This document shows positions 32,100 to 38,119 of a DNA stretch of 38,119 bases, one piece after another. Numbering within the stretch: the first letter of the stretch is position 1; each line of letters opens with the position of its first letter. A program made the translations under genes and the position numbers. The stretch comes from Bacillota bacterium (GTDB taxonomy: Bacteria; Bacillota; Clostridia; Lachnospirales; Lachnospiraceae). The DNA lies in contig JAEZKA010000024.1 of the NCBI GenBank assembly GCA_023436225.1, forward strand, positions 1 through 38,119, given 5' to 3'. The notes under the pieces were generated by a model. That model saw only the letters and a program-made list of their open reading frames with translations. It had not been told where the DNA came from and ran no database searches.

Positions 32100-33011
32100 C
32101 TATCGATACACTAATAGATTTATGATAAGCCCGGATATAAGTGCAAAGATCATCACATACATTAAATACAGTCCGAAGCGGCGGACTCCCAATACAATCT
32201 TCATAGCACCCAGATTAGTAATCTTGGTAGCAGGACCGGTAATCATAAAAGCAGCTGCGGAGCCCATGCTCATACCTTCAAAAAGCCACTGCTGCAAGAG
32301 GGGTATCGTTCCGCCTCCACACACATATAACGGTACGCCAATGGTAGCCGCCATTAACACACCGAAGCCCTCGTTGCTGCTGCCGAAGAGCTTAACAAAT
32401 GCTTCCGTGGGTACATATCTCTGAAATAATGCGGATAATACTATCCCTAGCAGAAAGTATAATCCGGTTGCTTTTACATTTCTTCCGAAATTCTTGAGTA
32501 AACGCAGTAGTATATTCGGATCTGTATCACGGCTTTTCGATTCCGAAAAGGAGGAAAAGTTAAAAAAGCCGGTGTTATTATAGAAAATATGTACCAGTAC
32601 CCCTGCCAGGATACCGCAGAGAAAACAGACCGCTAACCGTACAATCAGAGCTGTAGTCCCCAAAGCCGCGCTATATATAATCAGCTGAGGATTGAGTAAG
32701 ACGGAGGCCATCATAAAAGCAGCAAGCCAATCATCTCTCATCCCTTTCTCTGAAAAGGAGGCAGCAATCGGTATCGTTCCATACATGCAAAGCGGTGATG
32801 CTATACCAAGCAGACAAGCCGGAATAATGCCGAATAGCCCCAGCCTCTTATCCTGCAAATGAATAAACAGCCGATGTATTCGCTCCTTTCCAAAAACGGA
32901 AACCACGGACCCGATGACCATACCTAATAACCAGTATGGAAAAATCTGCTCCAACTGAACCGTAAAATAATACCAGAGATAAATATACTCCCGATGTAAC
33001 AGATCAATCAT
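32100..33011 (-). CDS. ArsP_1/DUF318-family permease
   Basis: 303 residues with about eight hydrophobic segments in two halves. PACLLGIASPLCMYGTIPIA and TIGVPLYVCGGGTIPLLQQW are the paired re-entrant-like signatures of the UPF0718/ArsP permease family, whose studied members export organoarsenicals. Cys residues occur in both signatures. The start overlaps the upstream DUF362 lipoprotein gene by 8 bases, so the two are translationally coupled. Substrate unknown; metal or metalloid transport is an inference from the family. Confidence 0.8.
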   Translation of the reverse strand: MIDLLHREYIYLWYYFTVQLEQIFPYWLLGMVIGSVVSVFGKERIHRLFIHLQDKRLGLFGIIPACLLGIASPLCMYGTIPIAASFSEKGMRDDWLAAFMMASVLLNPQLIIYSAALGTTALIVRLAVCFLCGILAGVLVHIFYNNTGFFNFSSFSESKSRDTDPNILLRLLKNFGRNVKATGLYFLLGIVLSALFQRYVPTEAFVKLFGSSNEGFGVLMAATIGVPLYVCGGGTIPLLQQWLFEGMSMGSAAAFMITGPATKITNLGAMKIVLGVRRFGLYLMYVMIFALISGLIINLLVYR

Positions 33012-34149
33012 CGATATTCACCAATTCATATTCACGGCTTCCGAGTCCGATTATTTCCGCCTGTTCCAGAGTATGCAGTCCGTTCAAAAATTCTATTCTT
33101 TGAACCAGAGACTCATTATTTTCTGCAGCATATACAAGATCAATACATGCTTGATCTAGCGCTACGGGATCGGTAGATGCCAGAATGCCAATATCGTGTA
33201 TATCCGGTTCAGCCGGTCTACCGTTACAGTCACAATCAATACTAATCCGGTTCATAACATTAATATAGACGATATTTTTCCCATTCTTCATACTGTCAGA
33301 TACAGACTTACCTGCTTCCGCCATTGATTCCAGAAAATGATCCTGATCTCCACCCCATGGACTGGTCCTGCTTTTACCGGCAGTATGGATCAGACATTTA
33401 CCCTCTTGAGAACCAAATCCTATCGAAATGTTTTTAATGGCACCACCAAACCCTGCCATCTCATGTCCTTTGAAATGAGAAAGAACAAGATAAGAACCAT
33501 AATTGGCAAAATGGGATCCAACCAGATTCTCTTTCAGATGGGTTCCTCCCTCTACCAAAAGACTCATGGAGCCTTCCGCATCCTGGATATCCACCTCTGC
33601 AATAGCAGTAAAACCATGATCTTCGGCGACCTGTAAGTGCATTTTAGTACCGGCTCTGGATCCGCCATAAGCCGTATTGCATTCTACAATCGTACCCTCA
33701 ACAGATTGAACCAGTTCTTTGATCAATTCCGGTTTCAGATAGTTACTGGCCGGTGGCTCGCCTGTACTAAGCTTCACTCCTACCTTACCTTCCGGTGTCC
33801 AGCCTAATGCATTATAGGCAGCCATCAGCCCTTTAGAACTGATATCCGTTGTCATATATACCTTCGGTGCTTCTGTTTTGTCTTCACTTTTCGTCTTCAT
33901 AGGAGTCGGGGATGCCACTTTCGCTACAGGGGTAGCCGTGGGCTCCGCTTTTTCTGCTTCAATACCTTCGTTTACAGTCTCTACATCACTTTCACTTGCT
34001 TGCATGGTCTTACTTTCTTGCTCATTACTACTTACCTGCATACTATCACCTTCCTGTGTGTTACTACTTTCCTGTGCATTGCTACATGCTACGAGGGTTA
34101 ATACCATCATAATACTTAGAAATAAACCCATCACTCTTTTCAACATCAT
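33004..34149 (-). CDS. DUF362-domain lipoprotein
   Basis: 381 residues. A lipoprotein signal ends in LVAC with Cys22, followed by about 75 residues of low-complexity Ser/Gln/Glu/Thr linker. The DUF362 domain begins near VYMTTDIS and includes GWTPEGKVGVKLSTGEPP, ECNTAYGGSRAGT, VLSHFKGHEMAGFGGAIKN and TDPVALDQACIDLV. DUF362 is usually fused to 4Fe-4S clusters, but none is present; two Cys lie in IDCDCNG. It is exported and lipid-anchored, and coupled to the permease downstream, so it may act as a surface binding or redox partner (inference). The RBS is GGGAGAG. Confidence 0.82.
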   Translation of the reverse strand: MMLKRVMGLFLSIMMVLTLVACSNAQESSNTQEGDSMQVSSNEQESKTMQASESDVETVNEGIEAEKAEPTATPVAKVASPTPMKTKSEDKTEAPKVYMTTDISSKGLMAAYNALGWTPEGKVGVKLSTGEPPASNYLKPELIKELVQSVEGTIVECNTAYGGSRAGTKMHLQVAEDHGFTAIAEVDIQDAEGSMSLLVEGGTHLKENLVGSHFANYGSYLVLSHFKGHEMAGFGGAIKNISIGFGSQEGKCLIHTAGKSRTSPWGGDQDHFLESMAEAGKSVSDSMKNGKNIVYINVMNRISIDCDCNGRPAEPDIHDIGILASTDPVALDQACIDLVYAAENNESLVQRIEFLNGLHTLEQAEIIGLGSREYELVNIDD

Positions 34150-34379
34150 ATCGCTCTCCCATCCCTGTAAAATGCTAATAGTATTATCTCAGATAAGTGT
34201 TATTCTGAGTAACCACACAAAATATCCCTCAAATATTTTAAGTTCTTGTGACGTTATGCTAATATTAACGTATTTTCCAAATTATAGCAATATGTAATTA
34301 ATACAAAATGATATTGATAGGGCGAAGTAATTCCGTTACTCTTTCGAATAGAAGTTAAAGTAAATTTGATCAAATGTCT

Positions 34380-35153
34380 TTATGAACCGATTGATTTATA
34401 TCGACTCAGACCAAATCTATAAAATAAAAAACAGGGAATTAAAAACAGTAATGATATCACCGGCAAGAACATATAAAGTATATTCTGCTCTCTGTCCACT
34501 AAATACAATAATGGATAGTATTGAAACAAAGCTACCGGAATTACAAAAGTGAGAAATTTCAAGACACAATTCCCATATACTGAGAACGGATATCGGCCAA
34601 ACTGACGTGCACCATAGGTAAAAATATTCAAAAAATCCAAGCTCTCGACTGTAAAGAAGGAACATGCTGCTTTAAGCAGAAATAATCCAAAAAACAGAGC
34701 ACCACCACATATTATCATCAAGCAGAGAGTCAGAATTTTATCCAGAGTCCACACGATGCCACTGATAGGAATTGCATAGCATAGCACGATAACAGCTTGT
34801 ATCAGTAGACCAATCCGAGTAAAATCCATATTGGGCAATAGAATTTGTATTAATATATTTCTCGGTCTCACGAGAGCACGATCAAATTCACCATTCCCCA
34901 GTAAACGAGGGAAAACAGCCAATCCACCCCCAAACAATTCGCCCAGCGAAAATGCTGTCATCACAACCGCAAAGCAGATTATTACTTGCTGGTATGTAAA
35001 GCTATCTACAGCGTTAACCTTGGCAAAAATGAAATACAAACCAAAGAAGGTTGTAAAAGCCGTGATAAACTGCCCCGTAGTTGTTAGAAAGAAGGACAAC
35101 CGGTATTGCATCTGGCTTTTCAGATTTATCATTATATAATTAAGATACAACAT
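34380..35153 (-). CDS. ABC-2 family permease (ABC2_membrane_6/DUF990)
   Basis: 257 residues and six hydrophobic segments. MLYLNYIMINLKSQMQYRLS with FFLTTTGQFI, then GNGEFDRALVRPRNILIQIL, are diagnostic of this ABC-2 permease subgroup, in which the FDxxLVRP element faces the ATPase. It pairs with the upstream permease (4 bases between them, GGGGGG ribosome binding site). These transporters normally have two such permeases and one ATPase; no ATPase gene is in the operon here. Confidence 0.82.
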   Translation of the reverse strand: MLYLNYIMINLKSQMQYRLSFFLTTTGQFITAFTTFFGLYFIFAKVNAVDSFTYQQVIICFAVVMTAFSLGELFGGGLAVFPRLLGNGEFDRALVRPRNILIQILLPNMDFTRIGLLIQAVIVLCYAIPISGIVWTLDKILTLCLMIICGGALFFGLFLLKAACSFFTVESLDFLNIFTYGARQFGRYPFSVYGNCVLKFLTFVIPVALFQYYPLLYLVDREQNILYMFLPVISLLFLIPCFLFYRFGLSRYKSIGS

Positions 35154-35157
35154 CGCT

Positions 35158-35961
35158 TTAGCCCCCCTGAACAGTTACTTTTTTAAGTGAGGTACTCATA
35201 CTATGCTTTCCGATTGCAATTAACACGGTGAGCCAAAATATCTGAAAGGCAATACCCCTAAAAGCATCCACACCTACAATATTTCCACTGAATATAAGAA
35301 GTGGCATATTCTGCATCGCCGCAAAGGGAAGCAATTTGACTATAGCAAGTACCTCCTCAGGAAAAAACGGCAACGGAATGATACCCCCTGACAAAAATGT
35401 TGTTAATGCTGTCACTATGATTTTTATTCCTCTTTGTGACATCAAATAGAACAACGATATATACATAAGCATAGCAAACGCAACAACCACACCCAATGCC
35501 AGCAACGTAGATATTAAAAAAAGAAAAAACTGTCCCACCGATTGTGGCAAAGACAGTCGGTACGGTTTCGGCATAATAAGGGATATAAGTAGTGCTGGCA
35601 GGCAGTTCAGTATCGTAAACGCCAAGCGGTTAGCAGCTGACTGACAAAACCAACGACTATACAGATCCACTGGTCGAACGAGTTCATAGGCAATGGTACC
35701 ATTTTCGATGGACGAGTAGATCTCTTCGTCTGAAAACACCACAGCGAATAGTACAATTAAAGTCTGTTGTAGCCATATGTAGGAAACAGTTTGCGATAAC
35801 TCCATCGAAAATGCTGCATTACTGGTACTGTAAAGCATTAAGTAAGCTAATATCTCAATAAATCCCCACGCAAACCTTGTGATAATCGCTCCAAGAGCTA
35901 CCGTGCGGTATTGCAAGCTATTAATAAACCGTATTCGAAACATTGACAGATACATTTTCAT
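35158..35961 (-). CDS. ABC-2 family permease (ABC2_membrane_6/DUF990), partner subunit
   Basis: About 267 residues. The chosen ATG (MKMYLSMFRIRFINSLQYRT) has TGGAG seven bases upstream; a longer frame of 39 codons overlaps the GNAT gene and lacks a ribosome binding site. ENGTIAYELVRPVDLYSRWF is the ATPase-facing element. Six hydrophobic segments follow. It forms a pair with the downstream permease. The ATPase usually encoded upstream is replaced by a GNAT gene, so the operon may have lost its first gene or use an ATPase made elsewhere. Confidence 0.82.
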   Translation of the reverse strand: MKMYLSMFRIRFINSLQYRTVALGAIITRFAWGFIEILAYLMLYSTSNAAFSMELSQTVSYIWLQQTLIVLFAVVFSDEEIYSSIENGTIAYELVRPVDLYSRWFCQSAANRLAFTILNCLPALLISLIMPKPYRLSLPQSVGQFFLFLISTLLALGVVVAFAMLMYISLFYLMSQRGIKIIVTALTTFLSGGIIPLPFFPEEVLAIVKLLPFAAMQNMPLLIFSGNIVGVDAFRGIAFQIFWLTVLIAIGKHSMSTSLKKVTVQGG

Positions 35962-36055
35962 ATTAATCTCCATTCTGCCATAAGCCATGAAATCACATCT
36001 TAATAACAGGTATTCCACATTCCTCTTCCATTTGGGGACAATATGTAGAATTCTG

Positions 36056-36586
36056 TTATAAGTCCAGTTTCTTTTCAATACATACCAGATTTACACCCTT
36101 TATATCGTTGAAAATGCACGAAGTAATGCCGATTTCTTTATATCCGAGGTTCTTATACATTGCTCGTGCACGAGTATTGATAACATTAGTATCAATTCTT
36201 AAGTAAGGGCAATTATTGTCTCTTGCATATTTCTCATAGAACTCCACCATCATCCTTCCGTAACCATGTTTTTTCATAGAAGGTTCCACCACCAGGGTAT
36301 GCAACACCATAATCTGATCATCATCAGCAGCATAATCCCACTGACAGTTCTTATATTCGGGAACCTGTTCCTTGTTCAGACGCATTGTAGCAACAATCTC
36401 GCTGCCATCCTCCATAACAAATAGGTCCTCCTTTTCCAACGCTGCAACAGCCGTATTCCTGGTTGGATATACTCCTCTCTGCCAGCCAGTGGTACAATTG
36501 CCCTTCTCTTCCTCCTCTATTATATGTTCAAAAATCAGTGCTACTGCATCGATATCTTTCGGTTTCGCTTTTCGTATTATATTCAT
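36056..36586 (-). CDS. GNAT family N-acetyltransferase
   Basis: 176 residues beginning MNIIRKAKPKDIDAVALIFE. MVLHTLVVEPSMKKHGYGRM is the acetyl-CoA region and IDTNVINTRARAMYKNLGYK the C-terminal signature. GNCTTGWQRGVYPTRNTAV is typical of one clostridial subgroup. The start ATG has GGAG nine bases upstream. It lies 94 bases before the ABC-2 permease pair on the same strand and could be co-transcribed. Substrate unknown. Confidence 0.86.
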   Translation of the reverse strand: MNIIRKAKPKDIDAVALIFEHIIEEEEKGNCTTGWQRGVYPTRNTAVAALEKEDLFVMEDGSEIVATMRLNKEQVPEYKNCQWDYAADDDQIMVLHTLVVEPSMKKHGYGRMMVEFYEKYARDNNCPYLRIDTNVINTRARAMYKNLGYKEIGITSCIFNDIKGVNLVCIEKKLDL

Positions 36587-36606
36587 TCTCGTAATCTCCA
36601 TTCAAA

Positions 36607-36771
36607 CTATTGAAAAATTTTTTTATCGTATCCATACTTTTTAGAATGTCTTCTGATAGAACGTGCATATTCAAGTGGCTCAAATCCGATTTTAATATAA
36701 TACATATATGCTTCAAGATATGCTGTTTTAGTCGTTTTATCATGCCAAAAGCTGCAAAAATAACTATCTAT
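36607..36771 (-). pseudogene. C-terminal remnant, probably of a GNAT gene
   Basis: A 54-codon open stretch with a stop before it (36772-36774) encodes SYFCSFWHDKTTKTAYLEAY followed by MYYIKIGFEPLEYARSIRRH and SKKYGYDKKIFQ. The YYIKIGFEPL segment recalls the last strand and helix of GNAT proteins. There is no start or ribosome binding site. It sits directly upstream of the intact GNAT gene, so it may be what is left of a neighbouring paralogue. Confidence 0.42.
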
Positions 36772-36816
36772 TCATAATGGGAAGTCTGCTACAACTAATA
36801 CACTGACTTTTCTTAC

Positions 36817-37400
36817 TTATTCCTGTGCGATTTTGTCTTCCCGTTTAATAATCCAATAGTCTCCATAACTCTTTCCATCAGCCGCGAGTAATCTATCATC
36901 TGTTTTCACATATTTCAACTTCTCTAGAGCTTCTATTCGTTCAATTGCGTAATTTGCTGCCTTAGTAGCTATCCTTGAAAAATTAAAAAGTTCGAACGCT
37001 GGATTGGTTATTATCGTCATAATCTCATACAATATGTCTGTTTTCTCAAAATCACTTCTAACATCTAATCTCATGATTCCTGATCCATTAAATCCATCAT
37101 TTGAAATTCGTTTAAACAGCTCAATAGTCCCGATTACTTGGTTGTATTCTTTATCATAAATTGCAAATCGAATATAACGCTTACATTTATATTCCCATAA
37201 CCAAAAATTAATAAGCTCTATCATCTTCTCTTCTGTTTGATAATAGAAAATATTGCCATTACAATTATCGCTATTAAAAAAGGCAAAGAATTTTTGTCGC
37301 TGTAAACCATTAGTAAATCTTTTGCATCGTTTTCCGTAACTAAACGAAGTAAAAATCTCTTATTTTCTATAACCGGGCATTGTTCGAACACTGTACACAT
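36817..37400 (-). pseudogene. GNAT acetyltransferase with a single-base frameshift in a T-run
   Basis: An ATG at 37400 behind GGGGGAAA encodes MCTVFEQCPVIENKRFLLRL, then VTENDAKDLLMVYSDKNSLP. At the T6 run (A6 at 37276-37281 on the plus strand) the frame slips. One more T restores FFNSDNCNGNIFYYQTEEKM and the rest, ending at 36817. The repaired product of ~194 residues matches a clostridial GNAT group with the VYSDxxxxPFFNSDNCNG motif. As written, translation yields a ~65-residue stub; the downstream 135-codon frame has no ribosome binding site. It could be a pseudogene, a slippage-regulated gene or a sequencing error. Confidence 0.8.
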
Positions 37401-37418
37401 TCTCTTTCCCCCATAAAA

Positions 37419-37904
37419 TCAAATTTTTTGTAACGAACTTAATTCGGTCCGATTAAACATAATAAGAGAATATAACATTATTAAGCGTTTTACGTCTTGT
37501 GGTTTAATTTTTAATGTAACTAATTCATCTCCTGTTCCACCATATATATAATCATATTTCAGCAGACTATCATCAAAAATACATGGCAAAGCATGTCCAA
37601 TTAACGGAATTGCGCCTACGTTATACCCTATTTGTTTTTCGACCTTTCTTCTGTCAGCCATTTTAAGTTTCGAAAAGCAAAACTGTCGTTTCATTGCTTC
37701 AAAATCTAATCTACCTCGGCTTATTGATATGATACATGCCAATAGTCCATTTTCATTTTCAAGAATAAATACAGGTGCTGCTTTTTCAATATCATAATAT
37801 CCTTTCGCATCTTGAGCTGCATGAATAGGTTTATCCTGCTTTATCATTTGAAAATCAGCATGAGCTTCAGATAAATACTGATCCAGGTCTTTTAATGTAT
37901 GCAT
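37419..37904 (-). CDS. YbaK/EbsC-type aminoacyl-tRNA deacylase-like protein
   Basis: 161 residues with the YbaK fold of free-standing tRNA editing domains. AAPVFILENENGLLACIISI, LKMADRRKVEKQIGYNVGAI, PLIGHALPCIFDDSLLKYDY and YGGTGDELVTLKIKPQDVKRL follow the family order, including the GxxPxxG loop and the paired glycines near the end. The family clears mischarged tRNAs such as Cys- or Ala-tRNAPro. Which tRNA is edited cannot be told. The RBS GGAGG is strong; 18 bases separate it from the frameshifted GNAT gene. Confidence 0.82.
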   Translation of the reverse strand: MHTLKDLDQYLSEAHADFQMIKQDKPIHAAQDAKGYYDIEKAAPVFILENENGLLACIISISRGRLDFEAMKRQFCFSKLKMADRRKVEKQIGYNVGAIPLIGHALPCIFDDSLLKYDYIYGGTGDELVTLKIKPQDVKRLIMLYSLIMFNRTELSSLQKI

Positions 37905-37991
37905 GATACCTCCACTTATAATTAAATAAAATCCCTGTTCGTTTTCAAATTTAATAAATTATCTGCACTATTAACATTTTATTTATTGTCA

Positions 37992-38119
37992 TGTGTAAAT
38001 GTCAATATAAATCTGTACAAAAAGTGGAATATAAAAATGTACAGTTTTTAGCCTAATCAGTCGTCCATGGCTCCTTCCAACACATACTGTTTTTCCTTAA
38101 GTCTATAAGAGGGACCTTT
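37992..38119 (-). mobile_element. Second IS21-family element, istB-side end (partial)
   Basis: The window ends inside another IS21-type element, in the opposite orientation to the first. Beyond the istB stop are two imperfect ~20-bp direct repeats, GTCAATATAAATCTGTACA (38001-38019) and GTGGAATATAAAAATGTACA (38024-38043), as expected for terminal transposase sites. The outer boundary is probably near TGTGTAAATGTC at 37992. The terminal repeats are unrelated to those of the left element, so the two are different elements. Confidence 0.75.
38057..38119 (-). CDS. istB: IstB-like ATP-binding protein, last 20 residues (truncated by window edge)
   Basis: The minus-strand frame reads KGPSYRLKEKQYVLEGAMDD and stops at 38057. 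GPSYRLK corresponds to the C-terminal GESYRLK motif of the left IstB. The rest of the gene lies beyond the window. The assignment rests on this short motif plus terminal repeats just outside the stop. Confidence 0.72.
   Translation of the reverse strand, partial: KGPSYRLKEKQYVLEGAMDD

Noticed and set aside
34364..34375. 12-bp palindrome ATTTGATCAAAT after the ABC-2 permease gene
   Set aside because: A single AT-rich palindrome near a gene end with no flanking signal; likely chance.
1..38119. Search for a defence system, CRISPR array, toxin-antitoxin pair, retron, prophage or riboswitch
   Set aside because: No cas, reverse transcriptase, restriction, abortive-infection, phage structural or recognisable aptamer sequences were seen; the repeats present belong to IS ends or isolated hairpins.

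Overview
The window reads as chromosome from a low-GC Gram-positive anaerobe of the class Clostridia, probably family Lachnospiraceae. This is an inference from AT-rich coding, AGGAGG-type ribosome binding sites, a Firmicutes-type HelD, LytTR/DUF3021 and DUF3788/DUF3795 proteins, and aminoglycoside-modifying homologues of Gram-positive type. No rRNA, tRNA, CRISPR array, phage module or origin was seen. Nearly all genes lie on the minus strand as single genes or short operons; only the left istB fragment, a cyclopropane fatty acid synthase, a PPOX protein and one 23-codon ORF are on the plus strand.

Layout. 1-608: right end of an IS21-family element (3' part of istB plus six ~24-bp terminal repeats) that has cut off the 3' end of an HD-domain gene. 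1.1-7.6 kb: Ntn amidohydrolase, flavin-reductase-like protein, 5'-nucleotidase-family phosphoesterase, APH-type kinase, SurE, a DUF3788-DUF3795 fusion, a zinc-ribbon protein. 8-10.9 kb: MATE exporter divergent from cfa, with an inverted repeat over the MATE promoter. 11-16 kb: DUF4236 membrane protein, membrane-anchored hydrolase, LytTR-DUF3021 regulatory pair, two flavodoxin-fold proteins. 16.1-20 kb: PPOX protein, a structured leader with a 23-codon ORF, helD, a promoter running straight into a terminator, a REP-like element, and an MBL-fold gene wrecked by a deletion. 20-25 kb: GNAT, APH(3')-like kinase, a CDP-alcohol phosphotransferase coupled to a membrane protein, a variant peptide deformylase, a membrane-anchored Ntn amidase. 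25-31.5 kb: DUF402 protein followed by a broken gene, hydrolase, YfcE-type phosphodiesterase, Nudix, three GNATs, an ANT(6)-like adenylyltransferase. 31.6-38.1 kb: VOC protein, ArsP-like permease with a DUF362 lipoprotein, two ABC-2 permeases without an ATPase, GNAT, two damaged genes, a YbaK-type editing protein, and the 3' end of a second, different istB on the minus strand.

Most genes are stand-alone small-molecule modifying or detoxifying functions: seven GNAT-type genes or remnants, two aminoglycoside-enzyme homologues, Nudix, MATE, PPOX and VOC. They are interleaved with at least five decaying genes. I read it as a gene-turnover zone bounded by two IS21-type elements rather than one dedicated system. 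I did not find a clear new multi-gene system. The best leads for something undescribed are the structured leader plus 23-codon ORF at 16.8 kb, the promoter-terminator microtranscript at 19.2 kb, the DUF362 lipoprotein/permease operon at 32-34 kb and the IS21 repeat array at the left edge.
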